Positions 24,645-34,248 of a stretch of DNA of 63,843 nucleotides are shown piece after piece. The stretch's first letter is position 1, and each line of letters begins with the position of its first letter. The notes beneath the pieces are model-generated. The model did not search any database and had not been told where the DNA came from. It worked only from the letters and a program-made list of their open reading frames with translations. Source of the DNA: Dyella sp. ASV24. GTDB taxonomy: Bacteria; Pseudomonadota; Gammaproteobacteria; Xanthomonadales; Rhodanobacteraceae. The DNA lies in NCBI RefSeq assembly GCF_016428905.1, contig NZ_JAELTQ010000015.1, positions 1 through 63,843 of the forward strand, read 5' to 3'. The translations under genes were made by a program, and so were the position numbers.

Positions 24645-25409
24645 ATGCGTTCGACCCGACCTTCATCGCGAGCTTCTGCACCATCGGCACCGCGCCATGG
24701 TCTGGCGCGGGTGCTCAGCAAGATGGGCGTGTGTTCGCGCAGTCAGGCGGAGAAGGCCATACGCGAGGGAAGAGTGCGGGTCGATGGCAAGCCGGTGCTT
24801 GATCCCGAACGTCCCACTGATCCGGAGCGGCAGCGAATTTTGCTCGATGACGAACCGGTGGCCGTGAGCAAGCGCGTCTATATCGCGCTGAACAAGCCTC
24901 GCGGCCTCGTGGTGAGCGCCGCCGATGAACGTGGGCGCGACACGGTCTATGACTTGTTGAAGGACGCCGGTTTGCCGTGGTTAGGGCCGGTGGGGAGGCT
25001 CGACAAGGCCAGCGAGGGTTTGCTGCTGTTGAGCAATGACAGCGTATGGGCTGCGCGCCTTACCGAGCCAAAGCATCACGTAGACAAAACGTACCACGTG
25101 CAGGTCAATGCCGTTCCTGACCAGGCGTTGCTCGATCGTCTGATCGAAGGCGTGGTGGAAGAGGGTGAGCGCTTGGTCGCCCGGCGTGCCACGTTGCTAC
25201 GCCAGGGCGAAAAGAATGCGTGGCTGGAGATCGTGCTGGACGAGGGGCGCAACCGACATATCCGGCGACTGCTGGCCGCGCACGGCATCGACGTACTGCG
25301 CCTTGTGCGTGTGGCGATCGGTACGTTGATGCTGGGGGAGTTGCCCAAGGGGCAATGGCGTCATTTGTTGCCTGAGGAGATTCGCTTGCTCGGTGGCACT
25401 GCGCTGTAA
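24645..25409 (+). CDS. RsuA/RluB-family rRNA pseudouridine synthase
   Basis: A 254-residue RNA-modifying enzyme. An S4 RNA-binding domain spans about residues 15-65 (LARVLSKMGVCSRSQAEKAI), then the catalytic domain contains GPVGRLDKASEGLLLLSNDS with the essential Asp, and the late RNRHIRRLLAAHGI motif. It isomerises a specific uridine in 16S or 23S rRNA. Which position (RsuA, RluB, RluE or RluF type) cannot be decided here; the short length and S4 domain fit RsuA/RluB. ATG 24645 is preferred over a TTG at 24630. Confidence 0.88.
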   Translation: MRSTRPSSRASAPSAPRHGLARVLSKMGVCSRSQAEKAIREGRVRVDGKPVLDPERPTDPERQRILLDDEPVAVSKRVYIALNKPRGLVVSAADERGRDTVYDLLKDAGLPWLGPVGRLDKASEGLLLLSNDSVWAARLTEPKHHVDKTYHVQVNAVPDQALLDRLIEGVVEEGERLVARRATLLRQGEKNAWLEIVLDEGRNRHIRRLLAAHGIDVLRLVRVAIGTLMLGELPKGQWRHLLPEEIRLLGGTAL

Positions 25410-25483
25410 CGCGAACTCTCGGCCGTGCAAATCGGTTTTCAGAAGGGCGGTATCTGTGCGTGACCGTGAGGCTAGCGGTGTCG

Positions 25484-25505
25484 CTCGTGCGCGATCGCGC
25501 ACGAG
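25484..25505. repeat. 22-base perfect palindrome
   Basis: CTCGTGCGCGA and its exact reverse complement TCGCGCACGAG abut. Lying between convergent genes, it is probably a transcription-termination hairpin for the pseudouridine synthase, though no T-run follows. Confidence 0.5.
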
Positions 25506-25524
25506 TACCTTCTGCAAACTGATG

Positions 25525-25554
25525 CATCGCCCTGCCCACAAGGGCAAGGCGATG
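25525..25554 (-). terminator. Hairpin downstream of kbl
   Basis: Arms CATCGCC and GGCGATG bracket a second internal pairing of GCCC with GGGC, immediately past the kbl stop codon on the minus strand. Likely terminator or 3' stabiliser; no long U-tract. Confidence 0.5.
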
Positions 25555-25563
25555 ATTTGAGGC

Positions 25564-26757
25564 TTAGATCACGCCCAGCTTCTTGCCCACCTTAGTGAAG
25601 GCGGCAATCGCTTGGTCGAGGTGCTCACGCGTGTGCGCTGCACTCATCTGCGTGCGGATGCGAGCCTGACCCTGCGGCACGACGGGGTAGAAGAAGCCGG
25701 TGACGTAGATGCCTTCGTCAAGCAGTTCGGTCGCCATGGCCTGCGCCTTCTTGGCGTCGTAGATCATGACGGGCACGATGGGATGCACGCCCGGCTTGAT
25801 ATCGAAGCCCGCCTTGGTCATCTGCTCGCGGAAGTAGCGCGTGTTCTCCTTGACCTGATCGCGCAGGTCACCCGCGGTGGACAGCATGTCGAACACCTTG
25901 ATGCCTGCGGCGACCACGTGCGGCGGCAGCGAGTTGGAGAACAGGTACGGGCGTGAACGCTGGCGCAGCATTTCGATCACTTCGCGAGGACCGGTGGTGA
26001 AGCCGCCCAGCGCACCACCCAGTGCCTTGCCCAGCGTACCGGTGATGATGTTGATCTTGTTCAGTACGCCGTTGACTTCGGCCGAGCCGCGGCCGGTGTC
26101 GCCGAGGAAGCCGGTGCAATGGCACTCATCGATGTGCACGAGCGCGTTGTATTTCTCGGCCAATGCCGTGATCTGGTCGAGCGGGGCGATGAAACCGTCC
26201 ATCGAGAACGCGCCGTCCGTCGTGATTAGCTTGGTGCGCGCGCCAGCGGCGTCAGCGGCCTGCAGCTGCTTTTCCAGGTCCGCCATGTCGCAGTTGGCGT
26301 AGCGAAAGCGCTTGGCCTTGCACAGGCGGATGCCATCGATGATGGACGCGTGGTTGAGCGCATCGGAAATGACGGCGTCTTCTTCGCCGAGCAGTGGCTC
26401 GAACAGGCCGCCGTTGGCGTCGAAGCAGGCGGCGTAGAGGATGGTGTCCTCGGTGCCGAAGAAATCGGCGATCTTTTTCTCCAGCTCCTTGTGCAGATCC
26501 TGGGTGCCGCAGATGAAGCGTACCGAAGCCATGCCGAAGCCGTGGGTGTCCAACGCGTCCTTCGCGGCCTGAATCACCTCAGGGTGATCGGCCAGCCCCA
26601 GGTAGTTGTTGGCGCAGAAGTTGAGCACTTCCTTACCGCTGTCGAGGCGAATCTTCGCGGACTGCGGCGAGGTGATGATGCGCTCGGCCTTGAACAGGCC
26701 CTGCTCACGGATCGATTCGAGTTCGCTGGTGAAGCGCGACTGGCCGGGGTAGCTCAT
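25564..26757 (-). CDS. kbl: Glycine C-acetyltransferase (2-amino-3-ketobutyrate CoA ligase)
   Basis: A 397-residue PLP enzyme of the alpha-oxoamine synthase family. Landmarks are [43 protein letters not shown] and the PLP-lysine segment [15 protein letters not shown]. It splits 2-amino-3-ketobutyrate with CoA into glycine and acetyl-CoA. In many bacteria it is in an operon with tdh, the enzyme making its unstable substrate; here tdh lies 4 kb upstream on the same strand with a large membrane protein between. Length and start match the family. Confidence 0.95.
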   Translation of the reverse strand: MSYPGQSRFTSELESIREQGLFKAERIITSPQSAKIRLDSGKEVLNFCANNYLGLADHPEVIQAAKDALDTHGFGMASVRFICGTQDLHKELEKKIADFFGTEDTILYAACFDANGGLFEPLLGEEDAVISDALNHASIIDGIRLCKAKRFRYANCDMADLEKQLQAADAAGARTKLITTDGAFSMDGFIAPLDQITALAEKYNALVHIDECHCTGFLGDTGRGSAEVNGVLNKINIITGTLGKALGGALGGFTTGPREVIEMLRQRSRPYLFSNSLPPHVVAAGIKVFDMLSTAGDLRDQVKENTRYFREQMTKAGFDIKPGVHPIVPVMIYDAKKAQAMATELLDEGIYVTGFFYPVVPQGQARIRTQMSAAHTREHLDQAIAAFTKVGKKLGVI

Positions 26758-26942
26758 GGGGAAATTCCAGCTGGGTCAAAAGGCTATTTTGACCCCTCGA
26801 GGGCTGGGTGGGAAGGAAGGGGTGTGGCCATGCCTCCATGAGCGTGACTCTCGCTTCGTTGCCACCATTACCGCCCTATGCCGGAATGGTGGCATTGAGG
26901 TGCTCCGGGGCGTGTGCGGTTTTTGCCAGCACACGAGGGGCA

Positions 26943-29900
26943 TCACCCCTGATGCAGCCCAAACTCCACACGGGTCGTCTTGCCCTTGTCGTCGATGTCC
27001 TTGGTGTCGAGCTTGGGATCCTTGATCGACATGCGCTTGTCGTCGAGCTTGCCTTTCAGCCAGGCCTGCACCGCGGCAGCGCGCCGCTGTGCAAGGTCGC
27101 GCATGGCTGCATCATCAACGGAAATATTGGTTTCCATCAGGCTGCGCATGTCGTCGGGTTCGAGCGACTTCTTCAGGCCAATGAAGTTCTTCGGCTTGCC
27201 TTTGAAGTCATCGTCCTTGTACGCGCGCTTGAGGTACTTGTCGTACTCGTCCGGCGTCACGTTGACTGCGGCGAGCGCGGCGTCCGAGGTATCGGCGTTC
27301 TTGCCGTCCTGGTCGAGCACCTTCTGGCGACGAACCATGTTGTCCACGGTCACCTTGCGCAGGCCGTCCTGGTCTTTCGCCGGATCGACGCGGCCAATGA
27401 TATCCAGGTTCAGTGCGGGCTTCTGGGTGAGCATGGTGACAATCTTGCCCAGTCGCTCCTGCGCATTCTTGTCGAGCACAGCCGAGCCCGGGTCGAACTC
27501 CACGTAACCCAGGTCTTCATGATTGCCGCCACCGAATGCGGCGCCGAGCAGGCGGAAGGGGGCGGTGGCCGCCTTGGCGATCAAGTTGCCAAGGGCGTGC
27601 CAGATCAGGCTGCCCATGCTGAATTGCGGGTCGTCCAGCGAACCGGAGACTGGCACGTTCACGTCGATGTTGCCCTGCGTGTCCTTCAGCAGCGCCACGG
27701 CAAGCTTCACGGGGAGATGTTTGACGCCTGGACTTTCGTCGCGATCACCGAAGGTCAGCTGGGTAATGAAGATGTGGTTGTCGGCGTTGAGCTTGCGCTG
27801 GTCCAGCATGTAGTGCACGTCCACCGTCAGCTTGCCCGCGGTGATGGGGTAGCCGGTGTACTTGGTGGAGTACGCGCTCATCCCAGTCAGCTCTACCTCG
27901 TTCGCCTTGCCCTTGATGTCGAGGAAGGCCACGGGCTGCAACGGGTTGACGGTGCCGTCGATATCGATCGGCGAGTCATCGTTCAGCGCTGCCTGCACGG
28001 ATAGGTCAGCCGGCGGGTCACCGGGCTTGGTGCCAAAGGCGCCGATCTTGCCGGTCACCTTGGTCATGTTCGCGGTGTAGTTGGGCTTGATGAAATTGTC
28101 GGTGTAGTTGAGCTGTCCGTTGACCAGGGTGAGGCCACCGATGCGAATGTCGGCAGCCGGTGTCTCGGGCGTGGAAGAGGCGGGTGCCGGTGTTGCCGTG
28201 GCGACTTCCGATTTCGCCTTCGATGCGGCCGCTGGCGCCGGCGGTGGCGTAGGGGCTGAAGCTGCCGGTGCTGCTCCGGCGACGGGCTGTTCGTTCTCGC
28301 CGCGAGTCACCGACACCGGTGCGGCTTCAGGGTTGGCCACGACTTCGGACAGGTTCAGCGTGCCGTTCGAGTTGACGATCATGCGCGCGTAGAACGAACT
28401 GAGCACCAGACTGCCCACATGCATGCGCGGCGCACCATAGCCGTAGGATACGTCGAGCTGATTGCCGCTCAGCGCGCGCCAGCGCAGGAAGTCGTCACCG
28501 GTGAGCTTGTCCTGGACGCGGACTTGCTCCAGCGCGGCATCGCCCTTGTAGGTGAGCTTGGGATCTGCACTGCGCCCGTCGTAGTGCACCTTACCGTTGC
28601 TGCTGATGCGCGCACTGGAAATCGTCACGTTCAGCGGCACGCTGATGTACGGCTGGAAGGTGGAGATATCCAGGCGCTTGGTGTCGAGCTGGATATCCGC
28701 CAGCGTAGGCAGGGGCTGTACCTTACCGCTGGCCGTGAAGCTGCCCTTGTCGACGTTGCCAGCCAACTTCATTTCGCGCGGTTCGTTGAGCTTGTCGCTC
28801 AGGTTGTCCATGCCGCCGCTGAGCGAGTCGATCTTGATCTTCACCGGCTTGCCGCCAGCGGCCAGGTCGGTGAACACGACCGCGGCGTTGTCGAACGCCA
28901 GGTGCTCGATGCTCCAATGCCACGGCGGGCTGTTGTCCGCAGCCTTCTTCTTGGGTGCGTCCTTGGCGGCGAACAGGTCGACGAGGCTGATGTACTTGTT
29001 GCTGTTGCGCTGAACGTCCAGCGCCAGCCCAGTGGCCTTGACCGTGCCAAGCTGTGCCTGCTGCGAAGCCAGGTCGATCTGTTTGATCTCCGACTCCAGC
29101 GTCTTCCAGGCCACCGGCGAACCATGGCCCTTGAACTGCGGCTCCATCGCGAAATCGGTAACGGTGGTGTGTGCGTCGGACAGGTGTACGTTGAACGGCT
29201 TGCCCCAGTCCACCTGAAGCTGACCGGTGGCATCAAGCTTGCCGCTGGTCAGGCGAGCCGCGAGCCCCTGATACGTGGCAGCCTGCAGCGGCGCCAGGTC
29301 GACCTGCTTGGTGCCCAATGCAGCAACGAGCTTGTCTTTGGCGAGATCCACCGTGCCCTTCATGGAGAGCTCGCCACCGAAGAATTGCGCCGCCACGTCC
29401 AGCTTCGCTGGCGGGGCAGGGAGCATGCTCAGTCCCTGGATGCCGCCATGCAGGCTGCCCAGGTCGATCTTGCCGGTGGCATTGGCGTAGTGGATGGCGC
29501 TGTTGGCGAGCGTTATCGAGGCGATACGCAAGTCGGTGGGTTGGGCCTTGGTGTCGGCGGCTGGCTGAGCTGCGGGCGCTGTCAGTGTGTCGAAGTTGCT
29601 GTGACCATCCGCCGTGGATGTGTAGTAGAGCTGTGCCTGATCGAGCGCCAGCACGCCCAATGCATAGCGCGACTGCAGCGGCTGCACGTCGGACAGATCC
29701 GCCGTGCCCTTGCCGAGTGTCAGGATCGCTTGCCCATCGCTGCTGTTGAGCGCGAACTCGTCCAGCTCTACCTTGCCGGTGACCTGCAGTTGCGGCGTGG
29801 GCTTGGCTTGCACGAAGTGCAGGGTGAGGTCACCGCTGAGCAGGCCCTTGGGTATCGCCACCGGCAGCTTCGTGGGCACGTAGCTCATATAGCGCGCGAG

Positions 29901-30641
29901 ATCGAAGCGGTCGAGCCGGAAATCGATGGTCGATTCGCGGCTGTCGGCAAAGGGCTTGGTATGGCCTTCCATGCGTAACGGACTGCCATCCACCTTCATC
30001 GACAGCAGCGGCTGCACGAACACGTCGGTGTCGCTGGGCAGGTTGGCGATGAAAGGAATGCCCAGTTCCAGGTTCTCGACGCGATGTTCGGTCTTGAGCG
30101 TTTCATCGTTGAACTGGATGTTGCCGTTGTGCACGCTGATATTGGAGATGGCGAACCGCGTGGGCGCTGCGTTCGGATCTGACGGCGTGGCGTTGATGCG
30201 GTCGATGATGTCGCTGAAGTTGAATCGCTGGTCGCCCGTGCGCACGATGCGGATGCGCGGACCTTGCAGCGACAGTTCGTCCAGCACGGGTTTCAGGCGA
30301 AACACCGACGACCACGACGCATTGACGACGGCCTGGTCGATACTGACGAAAGGTGATTTGCCGTCCTGGTCGGCAATGTGCAGTTGATCCAGTTCCAGCC
30401 GTAGCGTGTACGGGTTCAGGTGCACGGCGCCCAGGGTAACCGGGCGTTGCAGTGCTGCCGTGGCGTGCTTCTCGATCTGGCTGCGGATGATGGAGGGCGC
30501 GGCGAGGAAGCCGAGCAAGCCAAACACCACCACCACGATGGCAAGGATCAGGGCGATCTTGCGCGTGCGGTGTGACTTATAGATGGTGAGGGCGCGGTCG
30601 CGTCCTGCGGCCAGACGAGGGTTGCTGAAAAGGCCTGCCAT
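26943..30641 (-). CDS. Large DUF748/AsmA-like envelope protein with C-terminal OmpA-like segment
   Basis: A 1232-residue protein. An N-terminal transmembrane helix (KIALILAIVVVVFGLLGFLAAP) is followed by AsmA/DUF748-type repeats (HLNPYTLRLELDQLHIAD, LNLSEVVANP, WHWSIEHLAFDNAAVVF) across the periplasm. A Pro/Ala/Ser-rich linker sits near residue 790-830, then more DUF748 sequence and a C-terminal part (LDKNAQERLGKIVTML...LDIIGRVDP) resembling OmpA. AsmA-like bridge proteins are implicated in lipid transport between membranes. Start ATG 30641 has GGGAGC upstream. It lies between tdh and kbl, all on the same strand. Confidence 0.85.
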   Translation of the reverse strand: MAGLFSNPRLAAGRDRALTIYKSHRTRKIALILAIVVVVFGLLGFLAAPSIIRSQIEKHATAALQRPVTLGAVHLNPYTLRLELDQLHIADQDGKSPFVSIDQAVVNASWSSVFRLKPVLDELSLQGPRIRIVRTGDQRFNFSDIIDRINATPSDPNAAPTRFAISNISVHNGNIQFNDETLKTEHRVENLELGIPFIANLPSDTDVFVQPLLSMKVDGSPLRMEGHTKPFADSRESTIDFRLDRFDLARYMSYVPTKLPVAIPKGLLSGDLTLHFVQAKPTPQLQVTGKVELDEFALNSSDGQAILTLGKGTADLSDVQPLQSRYALGVLALDQAQLYYTSTADGHSNFDTLTAPAAQPAADTKAQPTDLRIASITLANSAIHYANATGKIDLGSLHGGIQGLSMLPAPPAKLDVAAQFFGGELSMKGTVDLAKDKLVAALGTKQVDLAPLQAATYQGLAARLTSGKLDATGQLQVDWGKPFNVHLSDAHTTVTDFAMEPQFKGHGSPVAWKTLESEIKQIDLASQQAQLGTVKATGLALDVQRNSNKYISLVDLFAAKDAPKKKAADNSPPWHWSIEHLAFDNAAVVFTDLAAGGKPVKIKIDSLSGGMDNLSDKLNEPREMKLAGNVDKGSFTASGKVQPLPTLADIQLDTKRLDISTFQPYISVPLNVTISSARISSNGKVHYDGRSADPKLTYKGDAALEQVRVQDKLTGDDFLRWRALSGNQLDVSYGYGAPRMHVGSLVLSSFYARMIVNSNGTLNLSEVVANPEAAPVSVTRGENEQPVAGAAPAASAPTPPPAPAAASKAKSEVATATPAPASSTPETPAADIRIGGLTLVNGQLNYTDNFIKPNYTANMTKVTGKIGAFGTKPGDPPADLSVQAALNDDSPIDIDGTVNPLQPVAFLDIKGKANEVELTGMSAYSTKYTGYPITAGKLTVDVHYMLDQRKLNADNHIFITQLTFGDRDESPGVKHLPVKLAVALLKDTQGNIDVNVPVSGSLDDPQFSMGSLIWHALGNLIAKAATAPFRLLGAAFGGGNHEDLGYVEFDPGSAVLDKNAQERLGKIVTMLTQKPALNLDIIGRVDPAKDQDGLRKVTVDNMVRRQKVLDQDGKNADTSDAALAAVNVTPDEYDKYLKRAYKDDDFKGKPKNFIGLKKSLEPDDMRSLMETNISVDDAAMRDLAQRRAAAVQAWLKGKLDDKRMSIKDPKLDTKDIDDKGKTTRVEFGLHQG

Positions 30642-30718
30642 CACGATGCTCCCATGACATCGCGCACCGACCGTGCATGGCCTGTGGGCCACACACCTTC
30701 ACAATCCCAGCGATTCTG

Positions 30719-30755
30719 TCGGCCGCCCTGAGCCGGAGTGTACTAGGGCGGCCGA
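30719..30755. terminator. Inverted repeat downstream of tdh
   Basis: Arms reading CGGCCGCCCT and AGGGCGGCCG are separated by about 15 bases between tdh and the DUF748 gene. On the plus strand the second arm is followed by GTTTTC. Probably a transcript boundary, meaning the large gene has its own promoter. Confidence 0.4.
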
Positions 30756-30806
30756 GTTTTCAGGACGGCATTTTCTGCAGAAACGCCAAGGTGTGACAGG
30801 TTACGC

Positions 30807-31841
30807 TCAGCTCCAGGAGCAGACGACCTTGCCGCACTTGCCGGCATCCATCAGGTCGAAGCCCTTCTGGAAGTCGTCGATGTGGATCTGGTGGGTGAGC
30901 ACCTTCTGCAGCGGGAAGCCGGTCAGCACCATCTGGGTCATCTTGTACCAGGTCTCGTACATGCGGCGGCCGTAGATGCCCTGCATAGTGAGGCCCTTGA
31001 AGATCACCTTGTCCCAGTCAATGCCAGCGCCCTTGGGCAGAATGCCGAGCAGGGCGATCTTGCCACCGTGGTACATGCAGTCGAGCATGTCGTTGAACGC
31101 GCGCGGGTTGCCGCTCATCTCCAGGCCCACGTCGAAGCCTTCCATGTGAAGATCCTTCATCACGTCCTTCAGCGACTGGTTGGCCACGTTCACTACGCGG
31201 GTGGCACCCATGTCCGCCGCCAGCTTCAGGCGGTAGTCGTTGATGTCGGTGACCACCACGTTGCGCGCGCCCACGTGCTTGGCAATGCCGGCGGCGATGA
31301 CGCCGATGGGGCCGGCGCCGGTAATCAGCACGTCTTCGCCGATCAGGTCGAACTCCAGCGCACAATGCGCGGCGTTGCCATAGGGGTCGAAGAAGGCGGC
31401 CAGCTCGGACGGGATCTGGTCCGGGATCGGCCACAGGTTCGAGGCCGGCATGGTCATGTACTCAGCGAACGCGCCGTTGCGGTTCACGCCGATACCGATG
31501 GTGTTGGGGCACAGGTGCTGGCGGCCGGCACGGCAGTTACGGCAGTGGCCGCACACGATGTGGCCTTCGGCCGACACGCGGTCGCCGATCTTGTAGCCAG
31601 TCACGCCCGGGCCGATCTCCACGATACGGCCAACGAACTCGTGGCCAATGGTCAGGCCCGGCTTGATGGTGCGCTGGGACCAGTCGTCCCACTTATAGAT
31701 GTGCAGGTCGGTACCGCAGATCGCGGTTTTCTCCATCTTGATCAGCACCTCGTTGGGGCCGACCTCGGGAACAGGCACTTCTTCCATCCAGATGCCCTGT
31801 TCGGGGTTGCGCTTGACCAGGGCTTTCATCATCTGAGGCAT
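30807..31841 (-). CDS. tdh: L-threonine 3-dehydrogenase
   Basis: A 344-residue zinc medium-chain dehydrogenase. Catalytic zinc motif [11 protein letters not shown] and GHEFVG, the structural-zinc Cys cluster [15 protein letters not shown], and NAD-binding [15 protein letters not shown] are all present. It oxidises threonine to 2-amino-3-ketobutyrate, the Kbl substrate; with gcvP at 53 kb the cell can go from threonine through glycine to C1 units. Start ATG 31841 has GGAAAT upstream and is close to family length; a longer opening to 31916 is unsupported. Confidence 0.95.
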   Translation of the reverse strand: MPQMMKALVKRNPEQGIWMEEVPVPEVGPNEVLIKMEKTAICGTDLHIYKWDDWSQRTIKPGLTIGHEFVGRIVEIGPGVTGYKIGDRVSAEGHIVCGHCRNCRAGRQHLCPNTIGIGVNRNGAFAEYMTMPASNLWPIPDQIPSELAAFFDPYGNAAHCALEFDLIGEDVLITGAGPIGVIAAGIAKHVGARNVVVTDINDYRLKLAADMGATRVVNVANQSLKDVMKDLHMEGFDVGLEMSGNPRAFNDMLDCMYHGGKIALLGILPKGAGIDWDKVIFKGLTMQGIYGRRMYETWYKMTQMVLTGFPLQKVLTHQIHIDDFQKGFDLMDAGKCGKVVCSWS

Positions 31842-31944
31842 GGGATTTCCGTGGGGAAGGGCGGGGGAAACGGACATTATAGGAGCCGGGTGGGGCTGGG
31901 GCTTCGTGCACTGCAACGTTGCCGATCCGGCCCCCAGCTTTTAC

Positions 31945-31964
31945 TGTCGCAATTTTATGCGTCA
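31945..31964. promoter_or_regulatory. Imperfect operator-like inverted repeat before the glycosidase-like gene
   Basis: TGTCGCAA (31945-31952), a 4-base spacer TTTT, and ATGCGTCA (31957-31964): an 8+4+8 inverted repeat with two mismatches. The same first half-site and spacing occur, perfectly paired, before the S46 peptidase gene (34212-34231). It lies 19 bases before the start codon. Confidence 0.45.
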
Positions 31965-31982
31965 CTGAACGGAGCGGGGAGC

Positions 31983-34118
31983 ATGCGTTTGGACACGATG
32001 AGCGGACGGGGCGGAAAGACGGGGCGGACAAGTCGGTGGCGTTCGGTCACATCGTCGCTGGTGTTGGTCGCCGGCCTGATGGTATGGCCCGCCGCATGGG
32101 CCGTTCAGCCCCAGCCGCCGGCTGCCGGGGCACCGCTACAGTTCCGTATTACCGAGGGGAATATCGAGAACGCGTTCTTCCAGCAAGGTGATGTCGCAGC
32201 CCATCTGTTGCTCAACTCCGGCGACAAGCCACGCGTGCTGGTGGCGTTCCCGGCCGGAAATAGCGGGGCAGGCATCTGGTTCGAGCCGACCATCGCACCA
32301 GTGCGGTGGACCCTCGGGCCGGTGACGGGCCAGAGCCACTCCGTGGATGGTCACACCTGGAACGGTATCGTTGCCCGGGCTACCGTCACAGGTGACACCT
32401 TGGTGATCAAGGATGCCGTGCTGGGCAGCGTTCGGGTGTTGCGTGATTACCAGCTTGGGCAAGGCTATGCCCAGCAGGCAGCTGCTACACCGCAGATCGT
32501 GGCGACGCCTGAGCTGGCAGAGCGTTCCGTGCGTTGGCAGCGTCAGCGTATAGATGGTGCGGCGGGATACGCCATTGCGTTGACTGCGGACAACGGCCGC
32601 TTCGTTCGCGAGGGCGAGCACATCGTGTTGCATCCTGACCATGTCGGCGAGGCGATGCATCTGCGCATCGAAGCCAGTACCAGCGAGGCGCCGCTGACGC
32701 CATTTACCGATCTGCTCAACGACAAGGCGCAGCCGGACGCACGCAGCCGTGAGGCGCTGCAATTCCTGAGCTATCGCGAGAAATTCCTCGCCGGGTCCTG
32801 GCGTTTCGATACCTATTTCGGACGTGACACCTTGATGTCCCTGCGTCTGCTGATGCCGGTGCTGCAGCCCGCAGCCGTGGATGCTGGCATCGCCTCGGTA
32901 CTCGCGCGGCTCGCACCTGACGGGCAAGTTGCGCACGAGGAAAGCATCGGTGAGTTCGCGGTGCTCCAGCACCTCAAGGAGCAAGGCAAGGCCTCGGCTG
33001 CACCGATCTACGACTACGTCATGGTTGATGACGACTACATGTTGCCGCCGGTCGCCGCTGCCTGGCTGCTGGAAGACCCGCGCGGTCGCGCGGGTGCGCG
33101 GGCGTTCCTGGCCAGCAAGGTCGACGCACAGCGGCAGGGTGATGCGCTGGTGCGCAATCTGCTGTTCGTTGCGGCCAGCAGTGAGGCCTTCGCGCGGCAG
33201 CCGGTCTATAGCAATCTCATCTCGCTCAAGCCCAACAGTTCAGTCGGCCAGTGGCGTGACAGCAACGAGGGCATTGGCCGGGGGCGTTACCCTTACGACG
33301 TCAACGCGGTGTGGATGCCCGCTGCGCTGCGCGCGATCGGTCAGTTCCTCGATGCGGGCCTGCTGGATGACTACACCACGAAGGCACAGCGCGAGCGGCT
33401 ACGGGCTGCCGCCACAAGCGCAGGCGATTGGGAGCGCCACGCCAGCGCACTGTTCACGGTGAACCTGTCCAGCGAGCGCGCTGCGCAGCAGGTGAGCGAT
33501 TACGCCAAGCAGGTCGGTGTGGCCGACGCACCGGCGCTGAAGGCACTGGGCAGCAACGCGCTGCAGTTTCCGGCGATCTCGTTGGACGCTCAGGGCCATC
33601 CAGTTCCTGTGCTCAACTCCGATGAAGGCTTTGGCTTGCTGTTCGGCCAGCCGGATGCGGCCACGCTGGATCGTGACGTCGGCACCCTGATGCGCCCTTT
33701 CCCAGCAGGCCTGATGACCGGCGCGGGCATGGTGGTGGCCAATCCCGCCTACGCAGATCGTGATGTGTGGTCGCGCTTTGGCAACAATGCCTATCACGGC
33801 ACTGTGATCTGGGCTTGGCAGCAGGCCATCATGGCCGCCGGGCTGCAGCGCCAGCTGGCGCGCACCGATCTGCCCGCCACTACCCGTGCCCATCTAACCA
33901 CTGCACAGGCCGAGCTGTGGCGTGGAATTTGTGCGGCTGGCGCCATGCGTACGTCGGAGCTGTGGTCCTGGTCGTATGGCAGTGGCCGCTACCGCATCGA
34001 GCCGTTCGGCGCAGAGGGTGCGCACGAAGATGAGTCCAACGCCGCGCAGCTATGGAGTACGGTGTTCCTTGCCTTGCCGCCACCGGCGACGGCGGGTGGG
34101 GCGTCCTCCTGCGGGTGA
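31983..34118 (+). CDS. Exported (alpha/alpha)6-barrel glycosidase-like protein
   Basis: A 711-residue protein with a signal peptide ending at AAWA-V (about residue 40 from ATG 31983). After a beta-rich N-terminal domain, the C-terminal 450 residues contain FLSYREKFLAGSWRFDTYFGRDTLMSLRLL, LAPDGQVAHEESIGE, YDYVMVDDDYMLPPVAAAWLL and GRGRYPYDVNAVWMP, a helical pattern of six-hairpin glycosidases. GRD and E/D-rich loops would hold catalytic acids. I cannot name the GH family or substrate. GAGCGGGGAG is a good RBS. Shares an operator-like motif with the following S46 peptidase gene. Confidence 0.65.
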   Translation: MRLDTMSGRGGKTGRTSRWRSVTSSLVLVAGLMVWPAAWAVQPQPPAAGAPLQFRITEGNIENAFFQQGDVAAHLLLNSGDKPRVLVAFPAGNSGAGIWFEPTIAPVRWTLGPVTGQSHSVDGHTWNGIVARATVTGDTLVIKDAVLGSVRVLRDYQLGQGYAQQAAATPQIVATPELAERSVRWQRQRIDGAAGYAIALTADNGRFVREGEHIVLHPDHVGEAMHLRIEASTSEAPLTPFTDLLNDKAQPDARSREALQFLSYREKFLAGSWRFDTYFGRDTLMSLRLLMPVLQPAAVDAGIASVLARLAPDGQVAHEESIGEFAVLQHLKEQGKASAAPIYDYVMVDDDYMLPPVAAAWLLEDPRGRAGARAFLASKVDAQRQGDALVRNLLFVAASSEAFARQPVYSNLISLKPNSSVGQWRDSNEGIGRGRYPYDVNAVWMPAALRAIGQFLDAGLLDDYTTKAQRERLRAAATSAGDWERHASALFTVNLSSERAAQQVSDYAKQVGVADAPALKALGSNALQFPAISLDAQGHPVPVLNSDEGFGLLFGQPDAATLDRDVGTLMRPFPAGLMTGAGMVVANPAYADRDVWSRFGNNAYHGTVIWAWQQAIMAAGLQRQLARTDLPATTRAHLTTAQAELWRGICAAGAMRTSELWSWSYGSGRYRIEPFGAEGAHEDESNAAQLWSTVFLALPPPATAGGASSCG

Positions 34119-34211
34119 TTGTTGGACGATGCCCGTCGCAGCGAGGCGGGCATCGGTTTTGGCGGGATTGTTTGCGGTGCAGCGTTGCCGGACTCAGCCG
34201 CTTCGTTCTAA

Positions 34212-34231
34212 TGTCGCAAGTTATTGCGACA
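34212..34231. promoter_or_regulatory. Perfect inverted repeat before the S46 peptidase gene
   Basis: TGTCGCAA-GTTA-TTGCGACA, a perfect 8+4+8 repeat immediately followed by an AT-rich AATATTAG -10-like stretch and the start codon at 34249. The location, overlapping the core promoter, fits a repressor site. A degenerate copy precedes the upstream glycosidase-like gene. Confidence 0.55.
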
Positions 34232-34248
34232 ATATTAGAGAGATATCC

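Noticed and set aside
28419-29978. Plus-strand open frame opposite the DUF748 gene
   Set aside because: Antisense of a well-supported large gene; composition is that of reverse-complemented GC-rich coding DNA.
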